A stretch of DNA of 64,000 bases from Granulicatella balaenopterae (lineage in GTDB: Bacteria > Bacillota > Bacilli > Lactobacillales > Aerococcaceae), in contig NZ_FOGF01000002.1 of assembly GCF_900111135.1 (NCBI RefSeq), positions 48,296-112,295 on the forward strand, given 5' to 3'. Of the stretch, positions 1 to 7,785 are shown one piece after another (position 1 is the stretch's first letter; every line of letters starts with the position of its first letter). The notes beneath the pieces were generated by a model, which did not search any database, was not told where the DNA came from, and saw only the letters and a program-made list of their open reading frames with translations. Made by a program: the position numbers and the translations under genes.

Positions 1-224
1 GCTTTACTAATTAAATCTCCTTTAGAAACCATATCTTCTGTGCATACTTGTTCATTTGTTACTTCTTGTGTTTCTTGACAAGTTTGTTCTTTAAAACTTA
101 TATTGTTTAATCGAGCTAAATCTTGTGCTGCAGGAGTAATAATTGTATTTGAACAAATGTAACAAATGCTTTCTCCTTTAGTAATTAAGCTTTCGATATC
201 TTTTGTATAAATTAATTTTTTCAC
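1..224 (-). CDS. EutQ-like BMC accessory protein, N-terminal part (cut by window edge)
   Basis: The reading frame stays open to the left edge, so only the first ~74 residues are seen. It starts KKLIYTKDIESLITKGE and continues with an ITPAAQDLARL segment. This resembles the N-terminus of EutQ and other BMC accessory proteins, where a short lysine-rich start is followed by I(I)TP-A. A CxxC pair (CYIC) precedes that segment. The GTG at 224 is preferred because an AAAGG ribosome site lies about 10 nt upstream; an in-frame GTG at 230 is too close to it. It follows the vertex-protein gene by 27 bp and is the last visible gene of the BMC operon. EutQ is a cupin-type acetate kinase-like protein, but that domain lies outside the window. 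The family assignment therefore rests only on the N-terminus and context. Confidence 0.55.
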   Translation of the reverse strand, partial: MKKLIYTKDIESLITKGESICYICSNTIITPAAQDLARLNNISFKEQTCQETQEVTNEQVCTEDMVSKGDLISK

Positions 225-251
225 AGTCACACAACCTTTCACATGACTAAA

Positions 252-518
252 CTATTCCGGTAATTGACATTCATCATCAATAATACCGACAACAGCTGCA
301 TCAATTGGAACATTAACATCCCCAATCATGCGTCTAGCTGCTCCGCCAGTTGCAATGATGACACGATCGCCAATACCTGCACTAATGATATCTGCCACCA
401 CAATAATATCCCCTGCTCTTTTACCACAAATCACTTCTGCTAGCATTAACTTTAATCCATTTAATGATTCAGATTTTCGGGTAGCCCAAATATTATCAAC
501 TAATTTTGCTGTTACCAT
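252..518 (-). CDS. BMC vertex (pentamer) protein, EutN/CcmL family
   Basis: This 88-residue protein has the EutN/CcmL pattern: a start MVTAKLVDNIWATRK, a central GxKLMLAEV, the segment GDIIVVADIISAGIGDRVIIATGGAAR, and a C-terminal VPIDAAVVGIID. Family members form pentamers that cap the twelve vertices of the polyhedral shell. Length and motifs are normal and no part appears missing. The ATG at 518 overlaps the end of the upstream BMC-domain gene by 7 nt, which suggests translational coupling. It is the only pentamer gene seen, which is enough to close a shell, although further paralogues could lie left of the window. Confidence 0.93.
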   Translation of the reverse strand: MVTAKLVDNIWATRKSESLNGLKLMLAEVICGKRAGDIIVVADIISAGIGDRVIIATGGAARRMIGDVNVPIDAAVVGIIDDECQLPE

Positions 519-817
519 TGTTTACCCATCTCCTTATCTTTACGAACGATTTCATCTAATGCTGCTTTTACAGAAGCCATATCGCCAAAAATCGCAAGCA
601 TAATCATATTTTGTGGACAACTTCCTCTAATATCTTCGACGGTTACGCCAACTGCCTTTTCCGCAATATCAGCTGCACAAACCATTTCGATTAATTTGCC
701 TTGTACTAAACCTATAGCCCCTGGAACTTCAATTTTATGACCTGGTCCAGAACCTTTTCTTCTATTTAAAATTGAAAATGTTCCTTCGCTAGGCGATTGG
801 ATAATTCTGACGTCCAT
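512..817 (-). CDS. Circularly permuted BMC shell protein with a cysteine in the pore loop (GrpU-like)
   Basis: The 101-residue product aligns to a BMC domain only after rotation. The N-terminal strand (MDVRIIQSPSEGTF) matches the C-terminal strand of normal shell proteins. The end (AIFGDMASVKAALDEI) matches the usual GDVAAVKAA helix. At the position of the canonical pore loop (GGG in EutM) it has RGSCPQN, so six cysteines would ring the pore of a hexamer. GrpU of glycyl-radical microcompartments is a permuted shell protein that binds an Fe-S cluster at its pore; the resemblance suggests the same here, as an inference. The ATG at 817 is chosen over an upstream TTG because GGAG lies 9 nt before it. 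Confidence 0.85.
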   Translation of the reverse strand: MDVRIIQSPSEGTFSILNRRKGSGPGHKIEVPGAIGLVQGKLIEMVCAADIAEKAVGVTVEDIRGSCPQNMIMLAIFGDMASVKAALDEIVRKDKEMGKQW

Positions 818-829
818 TCTTAACAACTC

Positions 830-1675
830 CTAATCTAAAATAGTGTCTTTACAACTTCTTGCTATCCCAAGTGGGGTTACAAACATTGGATTTTTTGCTT
901 TTAGAGTTGGAATTCCAACTGATTTTTGAATCACTTTTTCAATTCCATCTAAGCAACAAGTACCTCCAACTAAATAAATTTCATCTACTTCATAACCTTC
1001 GATGCTACGCTTAATAATTGAAGCAACTTTTTCAATTACCGGTGTTAAAACTGGTAATAATTCCTTATGATTTTTAGGATTACGTTTGTATAATTCTGCT
1101 TCTTCATAAGGTAAACCATATGCTCCTGAGATTACTAATGATAAATGCGTACCACCAGTTGCCTCGTCAACCACCTTAACGACTTTTCCGTCTTTCAAGA
1201 TAGAAATCCCTGTGGTTCCTCCACCAATATCGACAACTGCTCCGTTTTCAATATTTAAAATTTGATTAGCTGCGGTAGGTTCATCCAATATATTGGTTAA
1301 TTCAAAACCTGCACCTTGAACAACATTTTTCAAAGCTCCACTATCTAATTCATCTGTTCCTGGTGGGATGGCTACGGCTGCCAATAATAGCTCTGTATCC
1401 AACTCAGACTCCAATTGCTCTTTTAATTCTCGAACAATTCGAATTGCTCCGATATAGTCAACCACCATTCCATCTTTCACAACATCGGCATAGCGATATG
1501 CTCCAGCAATCGGTTGATAGTCTTCATTAAATACAGCTAATACAATACATGCAGTACCAACATCGACGCCTGTATAGTAGCACTTAGCTTGTTTTTTTAT
1601 GGGGTGTTTAATAACTTTTTCGAATTGCTCAACAATTTTGTTACAATTAGTTAAGTTTGAGTTTTCTTTTGGCAT
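830..1675 (-). CDS. eutJ: EutJ-like actin/Hsp70-fold protein of the BMC operon
   Basis: This 281-residue protein belongs to the EutJ family, an actin/Hsp70-fold ATPase encoded in many microcompartment loci and thought to act as a chaperone or reactivase. Visible motifs are the first phosphate loop (YTGVDVGTACIVLAVF), the DEPTAAN segment typical of DnaK-fold proteins, the second phosphate loop (VVDIGGGTTGISIL), and the adenosine-binding LVGGTCCLDGIEKV near the C-terminus. The N-terminal ~35 residues before the first loop are variable. The gene overlaps the upstream EutT-like gene by 25 nt. Its length is that of EutJ, much shorter than DnaK, with no substrate-binding domain. Its exact client in this locus is unknown. 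Confidence 0.88.
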   Translation of the reverse strand: MPKENSNLTNCNKIVEQFEKVIKHPIKKQAKCYYTGVDVGTACIVLAVFNEDYQPIAGAYRYADVVKDGMVVDYIGAIRIVRELKEQLESELDTELLLAAVAIPPGTDELDSGALKNVVQGAGFELTNILDEPTAANQILNIENGAVVDIGGGTTGISILKDGKVVKVVDEATGGTHLSLVISGAYGLPYEEAELYKRNPKNHKELLPVLTPVIEKVASIIKRSIEGYEVDEIYLVGGTCCLDGIEKVIQKSVGIPTLKAKNPMFVTPLGIARSCKDTILD

Positions 1676-2289
1676 GGCTTCATCTCTCCTAAAATACTAC
1701 TAATTATTTCCGTTATTTCTTTTACGAATTGATAAATCGTTGCAGTTTGCAATGATGGATTACATGATAATAATAAAAATTCTTGTCTAATTCTTTCTAA
1801 TTTAACAAGTATCACACCATTTTCTCCAAGTACATGTATTGGAGTAATCTTTTCATAGTCCATTGCTTCTAAATAATATTTTCTAATCGTTTCTTCGTTA
1901 TCAACACGTTTTGGACAATCCGGATCATATATAACTAATTCTTTCGTTGCTTCACCGATTCTAAAGAGTGTTTGTGAATAGAAAAACGATTGATCTTTAA
2001 GTAGTACCGCAACTTCATATAAGTCTGCTACTAATAAATTCACATGATAAATTGTTTTATTATCGTATTCTTCTTTCATAAAGCATGGTTCTTCTAAAGA
2101 AGTTTCATCTTGACAGCTTTCTGGTTCTGGGTAATTTTCTTCTTCCTGATAGTCACAAATTTCAATTTTTCGATCTAATAAAAACTGACGCGCTTCAGGA
2201 GTTAATCGATTATTACTTTGAAGTTGAAACTTTACAAAAGGATTTTTTCTATATTTATCTTTTAAATCTCTCTCTGTAATAAAAATCAT
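1651..2289 (-). CDS. EutT-like protein lacking the cysteine cluster
   Basis: The N-terminus (FITERDLKDKYRKN, then SNNRLTPEARQFLLDRKIEI) matches the start of EutT, the BMC corrinoid adenosyltransferase, including the RLTP-AR-LL core. EutT carries a CCxxC metal motif in its first ~85 residues. Here that region is acidic (EEENYPEPE, then DETSLEEPCF) with isolated cysteines only, so the motif is absent. The C-terminal half (to residue 212) is helical and recalls the EutT adenosyltransferase domain weakly. The ATG at 2289 forms a TGATG overlap with the alcohol dehydrogenase stop, with GGGGGAG upstream. CutC chemistry does not need B12, so this may be a repurposed scaffold or assembly protein. That role is inference; the family match rests on the N-terminal motif. 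Confidence 0.6.
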   Translation of the reverse strand: MIFITERDLKDKYRKNPFVKFQLQSNNRLTPEARQFLLDRKIEICDYQEEENYPEPESCQDETSLEEPCFMKEEYDNKTIYHVNLLVADLYEVAVLLKDQSFFYSQTLFRIGEATKELVIYDPDCPKRVDNEETIRKYYLEAMDYEKITPIHVLGENGVILVKLERIRQEFLLLSCNPSLQTATIYQFVKEITEIISSILGEMKPCQKKTQT

Positions 2290-3428
2290 CAACTTCTCCC
2301 CCTACATAGGCAACGATAAATGTCTTCTAAATCTTCGACACTTGGTACCCTTGGATTAGTTATTGTACAATTATCTTCTAATGCTCGTTGTGCCATATCT
2401 GGGATAGCTTCAAGGAATTCTTCTTCATTTAATCCATAATCTTTAATAGATGTAGGCATATTCATTTTTTTCATCATACGGTAAATACCACTGATAAATC
2501 CATGAACAGTCGCTTTATCTGTTACAGATTGTACACCTAATAAACGAGCTACATCAGCATATTTTCTTAAAGCATCTGATTCACTTGGTAATTCAAGTCC
2601 TGCGTTATAGGTAATAACATATGGTAATAACATTGCATTAGCTCTTCCGTGTGGCACATGGAATCTAGCACCCATTGCGTGGGCTAAGCTATGACAAATT
2701 CCTAACGACGCTCCATTAAAGGCAATACCTGCTAAGCAAGAAGCATTATGAACAATTGCTCTTTTTTCTAAATCTTCACCATCTTGATATACATCCACTA
2801 GATTATTCCAAATAATGCGACTGGCTTTTTCAGCACAAGCATCGGTAAAGTCTGAAGACTTAGTTGAAACAATCGCTTCTAATGAATGTGTTAGAACATC
2901 CATACCAGTATCCGCAGTAATTGTAGCTGGTACAGTTGCTGTAAATGCTGGATCTAGAATTGCTACATCTGGCAACATGCTATCCTTCACTAATGGATAT
3001 TTGCTTTTTGTTTCTACATCTGTAATAACTGAAAATGATGTTACTTCACTACCAGTTCCACTAGTTGTTGGAATTGCAATAAATATTGGAAATTCTGTAC
3101 TATTAATTTGAGCATACATTTCACAAATAGCTTTCGCAGAGTCGATTGCCGATCCTCCTCCAAATGCAATTACCGTATCCGGATTAATAGTTTGCATTTG
3201 AGCGATACCTTCTACAACCACTTCTGTCGTAGGGTCAGGAATAATATCGGAAAAGACTAAATATTCGATTTCTTTACTATCTAAAATATTAGTAATATCT
3301 TCAACTCTTTTTGACTTAACCATAAATGGGTCACTAATAATTAAAACTCTTTTCATATCAAGTTCATTCAGTGCTAAAAGTGAGCCTTGTCCATGGTATA
3401 TTTTGGTTGGCATATTATAAATTTCCAT
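2289..3428 (-). CDS. cutO: Iron-containing alcohol dehydrogenase of the choline BMC (CutO-type)
   Basis: This 379-residue protein is a class III (Fe-type) alcohol dehydrogenase. It has the NAD-binding GGGS at residues 90-93 and metal ligands D177, H181, H246 and H260 in the family spacing (D-x3-H and H-x13-H). In a choline microcompartment its role is to reduce acetaldehyde to ethanol and regenerate NAD+ for the aldehyde dehydrogenase. It lies between the EutP-like and EutT-like genes and overlaps the former by 14 nt. The start ATG has GGGAGGG upstream. No residue is missing. The substrate is inferred from the CutC context; the symbol follows the choline-utilisation naming. Confidence 0.88.
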   Translation of the reverse strand: MEIYNMPTKIYHGQGSLLALNELDMKRVLIISDPFMVKSKRVEDITNILDSKEIEYLVFSDIIPDPTTEVVVEGIAQMQTINPDTVIAFGGGSAIDSAKAICEMYAQINSTEFPIFIAIPTTSGTGSEVTSFSVITDVETKSKYPLVKDSMLPDVAILDPAFTATVPATITADTGMDVLTHSLEAIVSTKSSDFTDACAEKASRIIWNNLVDVYQDGEDLEKRAIVHNASCLAGIAFNGASLGICHSLAHAMGARFHVPHGRANAMLLPYVITYNAGLELPSESDALRKYADVARLLGVQSVTDKATVHGFISGIYRMMKKMNMPTSIKDYGLNEEEFLEAIPDMAQRALEDNCTITNPRVPSVEDLEDIYRCLCRGRS

Positions 3429-3873
3429 CTATTACCCTCCCTTCTTCTATTATTTTTTTTATCTTTAATAAATCAGTTTCATCTTCTAAATTGCAATCAA
3501 AAATTAATTCTTTAATTCCTGCTTTTTGAAGTTCAAAATATGATTTTTCTAATTGTCTTTCATCATGACTATTAGTGATAATTCCTATTATTGGAATTCT
3601 GAAACTCTGAGCAAAGCCAGGTGGATAAACTTCTTTTTTCGAACGTGCATCACGTAACATCACTAACATATCTGCCTGTTGCTGTGTGGCAATAATAGAT
3701 GAATACATCCAAGGACATTCGAGATATTCAGTTGGAATAATAATTGTTTTTCCACTATAACTAATTGCTCCAAATTTTCTTTTAGGAATACAATGAGTGC
3801 TATTTTGATTAATATAATTCGCTATTAATGATTTATCTAAGTCGTTTGTACCGACAATCATGATTTTCTTCAT
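3415..3873 (-). CDS. EutP/PduV-family protein with degenerate GTP-binding motifs
   Basis: This 152-residue protein aligns with EutP/PduV small GTPase-like BMC proteins. The match covers the start KKIMIVG, the central PTEYLECPWMYSSIIAT (compare DTPGEY in EutP), and YPPGFAQSFRIPIIGIIT (compare the PPGFA segment of PduV). The nucleotide-binding motifs are eroded. The P-loop is G8-x4-D13-K14-S15 with Asp in place of the invariant Gly. The DTPG of the G3 motif reads IIPT. The G4 (N/T)KxD position reads TNSH. PduV is thought to link microcompartments to intracellular filaments, and EutP has acetate kinase activity. This copy probably does not bind nucleotide normally. It overlaps the EutS-like gene by 4 nt. 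Confidence 0.8.
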   Translation of the reverse strand: MKKIMIVGTNDLDKSLIANYINQNSTHCIPKRKFGAISYSGKTIIIPTEYLECPWMYSSIIATQQQADMLVMLRDARSKKEVYPPGFAQSFRIPIIGIITNSHDERQLEKSYFELQKAGIKELIFDCNLEDETDLLKIKKIIEEGRVIDGNL

Positions 3874-4214
3874 GTTTTGGTAACATCCACGACTGAGAAT
3901 CCTAAACTATGTTGAAAAACTTCTACTACATTCGTTAGCGACTCTTCAACGCTTTGGATATCTCCAGATAATACTACTGAACCGGTAAACCGATCCAAAA
4001 AGCCAATCTCCACGCCAGCAGACTTAGCAGCTAAATCCGCCGCAATCATTGCTGTTTCGCAAGGGGATAATGTTAAAATTCCAATAGCACCATTATTTTC
4101 AATCCCTATTGACTCATATATTTCCGAAATGGGTGAAGCAATAACATGAGCTAATGTAATCTGCTTTCCCGGAACTTGCTCTTGAATAAGTCTTTGTATT
4201 TTTTCTTCTGCCAT
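3870..4214 (-). CDS. BMC shell protein, circularly permuted EutS/PduU type
   Basis: The 114-residue product from the ATG at 4214 matches EutS/PduU, permuted single-BMC-domain hexamers. It has MAEEKIQRLIQEQVPGKQITLAHVIA, then AIGILTLSPCETAMIAADLAAKS, VEIGFLDRFTGSVVLSGDI and a final GFSVVDVTKT; the last two are hallmark segments. These proteins form a small beta-barrel on one face of the shell. An upstream in-frame ATG at 4259 would add 15 residues and overlap the activase gene. The start at 4214 is preferred because AAAGGGAGTG precedes it and the protein then begins like PduU. Confidence 0.93.
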   Translation of the reverse strand: MAEEKIQRLIQEQVPGKQITLAHVIASPISEIYESIGIENNGAIGILTLSPCETAMIAADLAAKSAGVEIGFLDRFTGSVVLSGDIQSVEESLTNVVEVFQHSLGFSVVDVTKT

Positions 4215-4227
4215 TCGATCACTCCCT

Positions 4228-5178
4228 TTAGTGTCTGATAACTTTAACTGGGAAATCATATGCTAGAAGCATCCCTTCAATTCTATCCAAATCTTCATTA
4301 CTTAAACTTGGATCACCTTTAACAGGATATTCTATTCCTAATTGTGCATATTTATTTACTCCTAATTTGTGATATGGTAGTAAATCAATACCTTTAAAGT
4401 TAGGTAAATCTTTATACGGCAATAAGAAATCGATAATGGCATTTATTTCCTCTTCACTATCGTTTATTAATTTCAGCATCGGCATTCTTACTTTGACGTT
4501 ATAACCTAATCTTAATAATTCTTTCAAGTTTGCAAGTATTTTTTCATTACTAACACCAGTTAACTCATTATGTTTCACGGGATCCATATGTTTTAAATCA
4601 AATAAAAACAAATCAACATATTCAGCAATTTTGACGATACGATCCATTCTTGCATAACCACATGTTTCAATAGCTGTATTTAATCCATCTTCTTTACAAG
4701 CTTTTAGTAAAGCGTATGCCGCTTGTGGTTGAGAAGTACATTCCCCACCACTAAGCGTTACGCCCCCACCTGACATATCGTAGAAAGCATCATCTTCATG
4801 AATAATATCTAGTAATTCTGAAATGGTTTTTGTTTCTCCTACAATATGTAAAGCTCTTTTTGGACATGCTTGAACACATTTTTTACAACCATTGCAATTA
4901 ATATCTCTGCGGACTTGATGCTGTCCGTTTTCATCCACTACATGGATTCCTAACGGGCAAGCATCTACACATAGTCCACAATTATCACACAATGAATCTT
5001 GACACATAACTTCAATTTTTCTTTCAAGACTCTCTGGATTCGCACACCATTTACATCTAAGTGGGCACCCTTTCAAAAATACGATAGTCCGAACTCCAGG
5101 CCCATCATACAAGCTATATTTTTGAATATTGAATACGAACGCTTGTCTTTCTAACAAACCTGTTCTTTGGCTATCCAT
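4228..5178 (-). CDS. cutD: Choline TMA-lyase activating enzyme (radical SAM)
   Basis: This 316-residue glycyl-radical enzyme activase uses S-adenosylmethionine to install the glycyl radical on CutC. It has the GRE-activase radical-SAM motif CxxxCxxC (GCPLRCKWC) near residue 40. An inserted ferredoxin-like domain follows with two Cys clusters (CDNCGLCVDAC and CNGCKKCVQAC), as in the larger activases. The SGGGVTLSGGEC segment and DLFLFDLKHMD are also typical. It lies 26 bp downstream of cutC, the standard arrangement. Function is clear; naming it CutD rather than another activase follows from the identity of the adjacent lyase. Confidence 0.95.
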   Translation of the reverse strand: MDSQRTGLLERQAFVFNIQKYSLYDGPGVRTIVFLKGCPLRCKWCANPESLERKIEVMCQDSLCDNCGLCVDACPLGIHVVDENGQHQVRRDINCNGCKKCVQACPKRALHIVGETKTISELLDIIHEDDAFYDMSGGGVTLSGGECTSQPQAAYALLKACKEDGLNTAIETCGYARMDRIVKIAEYVDLFLFDLKHMDPVKHNELTGVSNEKILANLKELLRLGYNVKVRMPMLKLINDSEEEINAIIDFLLPYKDLPNFKGIDLLPYHKLGVNKYAQLGIEYPVKGDPSLSNEDLDRIEGMLLAYDFPVKVIRH

Positions 5179-5204
5179 CTTTGATCATCTCCTACAATTG
5201 AATT

Positions 5205-7751
5205 TTAGAATTTAGTAAGCATTGTACGACTAATGATTTCGTCTTGTACGTCTTTACATAATTCTACGAAGAATGCACTATATCCAGCAACACGAACAAT
5301 TAAATCACGATATTTATCTGGATTTTCTTGCGCATTTTTCAAGATATCATTATCTAAGTAGTTAAATTGCATTTCACCATTACCTAAGTGACTTGCAGTT
5401 CTTAATAATGTAATTAAACTTTCTTCCCCTTCTTGAGTATCTAATAAACCAGACATAATCTTGAAGTTATGTACCATACCAATGTTCATTGAATCATTAG
5501 ACATCTTAGATACTGATTTAATAATCGCTGTAGGGCCTTTAAAGTCAGCACCTTGAGTAGGACTGATACCATCAGATAGCGGAGTCCAAGCTGAACGTCC
5601 ATTAGCAGATGCACCTGTTAATTGTCCTAAAGGTGTATTATTTGAAATTGATAATGTTCCGTGACTTAATACAGAATATAATGTTTTATATTTACGGTGT
5701 TCTTTTTCTGTGAAGTATACAAGATCAGCTACAAAGTGATCTGCAAAGTCATCATCATTACCATATTTAGGAGCATGTAAGCAGTCTGCATGAATTTCTT
5801 CGTAGCCTTTGAAGTCTGCTTGTAATGCTTCATTTAATTGTTCTAAAGTATATTTCTTATCATCATATACTAATTTTTTAATTGCAGCCATTGAGTCAGC
5901 ATATGTAGCTAAACCTGACCAAACAACACCAGGTCCGAAGTTGTACATAGCACCACCAGCTTCAACCCCACGTCCATTTTCCATACAACCTTCATACATA
6001 ATAGACATTAATGGTTTTGGAGCTAAATCACGGTGAACTCTTTGTGTAATAACAGTTGCAACTGAAGTCCATTTAGTAACCCATTTAATTTGGTCTTTAA
6101 CAGCTTCTTCAAATTGTTCAAATGTCTTGAATTGTGATAAGTCACCAGGATCCGGTGTAACTTGTTTACCATACCATAATGGAACACCGTGGTTTAATGC
6201 TAATTCAATACAAATTGGCCATTGAGTATAAGCTGTTGAAGTCCATTGATATAAACGACCAGCTTTTTGAGGTTCTACACAACCCATTAAGCAGTAGTCA
6301 CGAGCATCTTCGATTGATACACCTTTAGCTAACATCATCTTAATGTGAGTATCATCAAAGTGACATGCTGGGAATCCTAATCCAGCTCTTACAACGTCAA
6401 CAATTTTCTTCATGTATTTCTTAGGTGATTTATTGTGAATACGACATGCTAATGATGGTTGGTATACTTTAACGTGACGAACAGCATCCATTAATAAGTA
6501 AGTTAAATCGTTAGTTGCATCAGCACCTTGACGAGTTACCCCACCAACACACATATTAACGAATGGTTGGTAACCAGCGAAGAATTTAGATGCACCTTCA
6601 CTTGTTAACCACATCATTTCTGACATTTTAATTAACATACATCCAGCTAATTCAAAAGCTTCAAATTTATTCATACGGCCTGATTCGATATCAGCTTTGA
6701 AGAATGGGTACATGTATTGGTCAACACGACCGATTGACATACCTGTTTGGTTTTCTTCAACTACTAATAATGATTCAATTGTCCATACAGCTTGGATTGC
6801 TTCCCAGAAACTTTCTGGTTTATGAGCTGGTACACGACTATTAACATAAGAAATTTTTTCTAACTCTGCTTTACGTTTTGGATCAGTTTCTTTAGCAGCT
6901 AATTCAGCAGCATATTCTGACATACGACGAGCGTAAATCATTACACCTTCAGTAGTATCAATAACTGATTTATAGAAATAAATTTTATCGAAGTCTTCTG
7001 GATTAGCATAATCTAATTCTTCTAAATGAGCTTTTGCTTCATTTTGAATATCAATCATACCTTTTTTCATTGTTACAACGTCATAACCTGGGTTAGAGTC
7101 CCCACCACCGTTTAATGCGTGGTATGAACAGTCAGATACAAATGATTCACCTGACATTTCCCAAACTCCAGCTTCACGGAATTGGTCTTCACAAGTTTCA
7201 TCAACTGATTTACCTTCCCAGAATGGGAATAATTCTTCTTTCATATATTTCTTATCTTCTTCAGATACATAGAATGGGTCTTGTGGACGATTTTGGATTG
7301 TTTCCATTTCATCACGCATCCAACGCCAAGAAATATCTGGAGAGAATGCCCCCGCACGAGGAGCTCCGTTTGGTGCACCTACGATTAATTCATTATCTTG
7401 AATAACTAATGGTGCTGTTTCACAGCAGTGGCGGAAACTTTTAGCACGTAAAATTGCTTTTGGCATACCTGGATTTGCTTTTGCAATTTCAGTGATTGCA
7501 CGCGCACGGTGAGTTGTAATTGTTGGAACAGCTTTTAAGTAGTTATCTTTTAATGCACGTAAACGTGGAGTAATTCCATCCGGCACATCTGTTTGTCCGT
7601 CTGTTGATAATGATACTTTAGGGTCTTCGGTAGGTGATTTTACATCTTCATCACTTAAAGAAGAAAACATTTTCATTAACGCAGCACGTTCTTCTGGTGT
7701 TAATTCTTTAGTAGCTTCCATTAATTTCTTTGAAAAATCTTGCATATCCAT
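5205..7751 (-). CDS. cutC: Choline trimethylamine-lyase (glycyl radical enzyme)
   Basis: CutC cleaves choline to trimethylamine and acetaldehyde. This 848-residue protein carries the residues known from the Desulfovibrio alaskensis structure, each shifted by two: Y210 and D218 (choline headgroup region, YHALNGGGD), F397, the catalytic thiyl pair C491 and E493 (MGCVEPQ), T504, Y508, and the radical glycine G823 (RVAGYSAFF). The intact choline pocket separates it from propanediol, glycerol or pyruvate formate-lyase relatives. The short form (~846 residues) is typical of GRM1-type loci; Klebsiella-type CutC has a long N-terminal extension. The first ~40 residues ([21 protein letters not shown]) are helical and could target the enzyme to the shell. 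Codon use suggests high expression. Confidence 0.97.
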   Translation of the reverse strand: MDMQDFSKKLMEATKELTPEERAALMKMFSSLSDEDVKSPTEDPKVSLSTDGQTDVPDGITPRLRALKDNYLKAVPTITTHRARAITEIAKANPGMPKAILRAKSFRHCCETAPLVIQDNELIVGAPNGAPRAGAFSPDISWRWMRDEMETIQNRPQDPFYVSEEDKKYMKEELFPFWEGKSVDETCEDQFREAGVWEMSGESFVSDCSYHALNGGGDSNPGYDVVTMKKGMIDIQNEAKAHLEELDYANPEDFDKIYFYKSVIDTTEGVMIYARRMSEYAAELAAKETDPKRKAELEKISYVNSRVPAHKPESFWEAIQAVWTIESLLVVEENQTGMSIGRVDQYMYPFFKADIESGRMNKFEAFELAGCMLIKMSEMMWLTSEGASKFFAGYQPFVNMCVGGVTRQGADATNDLTYLLMDAVRHVKVYQPSLACRIHNKSPKKYMKKIVDVVRAGLGFPACHFDDTHIKMMLAKGVSIEDARDYCLMGCVEPQKAGRLYQWTSTAYTQWPICIELALNHGVPLWYGKQVTPDPGDLSQFKTFEQFEEAVKDQIKWVTKWTSVATVITQRVHRDLAPKPLMSIMYEGCMENGRGVEAGGAMYNFGPGVVWSGLATYADSMAAIKKLVYDDKKYTLEQLNEALQADFKGYEEIHADCLHAPKYGNDDDFADHFVADLVYFTEKEHRKYKTLYSVLSHGTLSISNNTPLGQLTGASANGRSAWTPLSDGISPTQGADFKGPTAIIKSVSKMSNDSMNIGMVHNFKIMSGLLDTQEGEESLITLLRTASHLGNGEMQFNYLDNDILKNAQENPDKYRDLIVRVAGYSAFFVELCKDVQDEIISRTMLTKF

Positions 7752-7785
7752 AATGTTCCCTCACTTTTCTTATTTTAAATTTATT

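Noticed and set aside
2815..3111. A 98-codon plus-strand frame inside the alcohol dehydrogenase gene
   Set aside because: It is the shadow of a well-supported gene on the other strand and has no ribosome site.
5205..7751. Propanediol or glycerol dehydratase, or pyruvate formate-lyase
   Set aside because: The choline-pocket residues (Y210, D218, F397, T504, Y508) and GCVEPQ are those of CutC.
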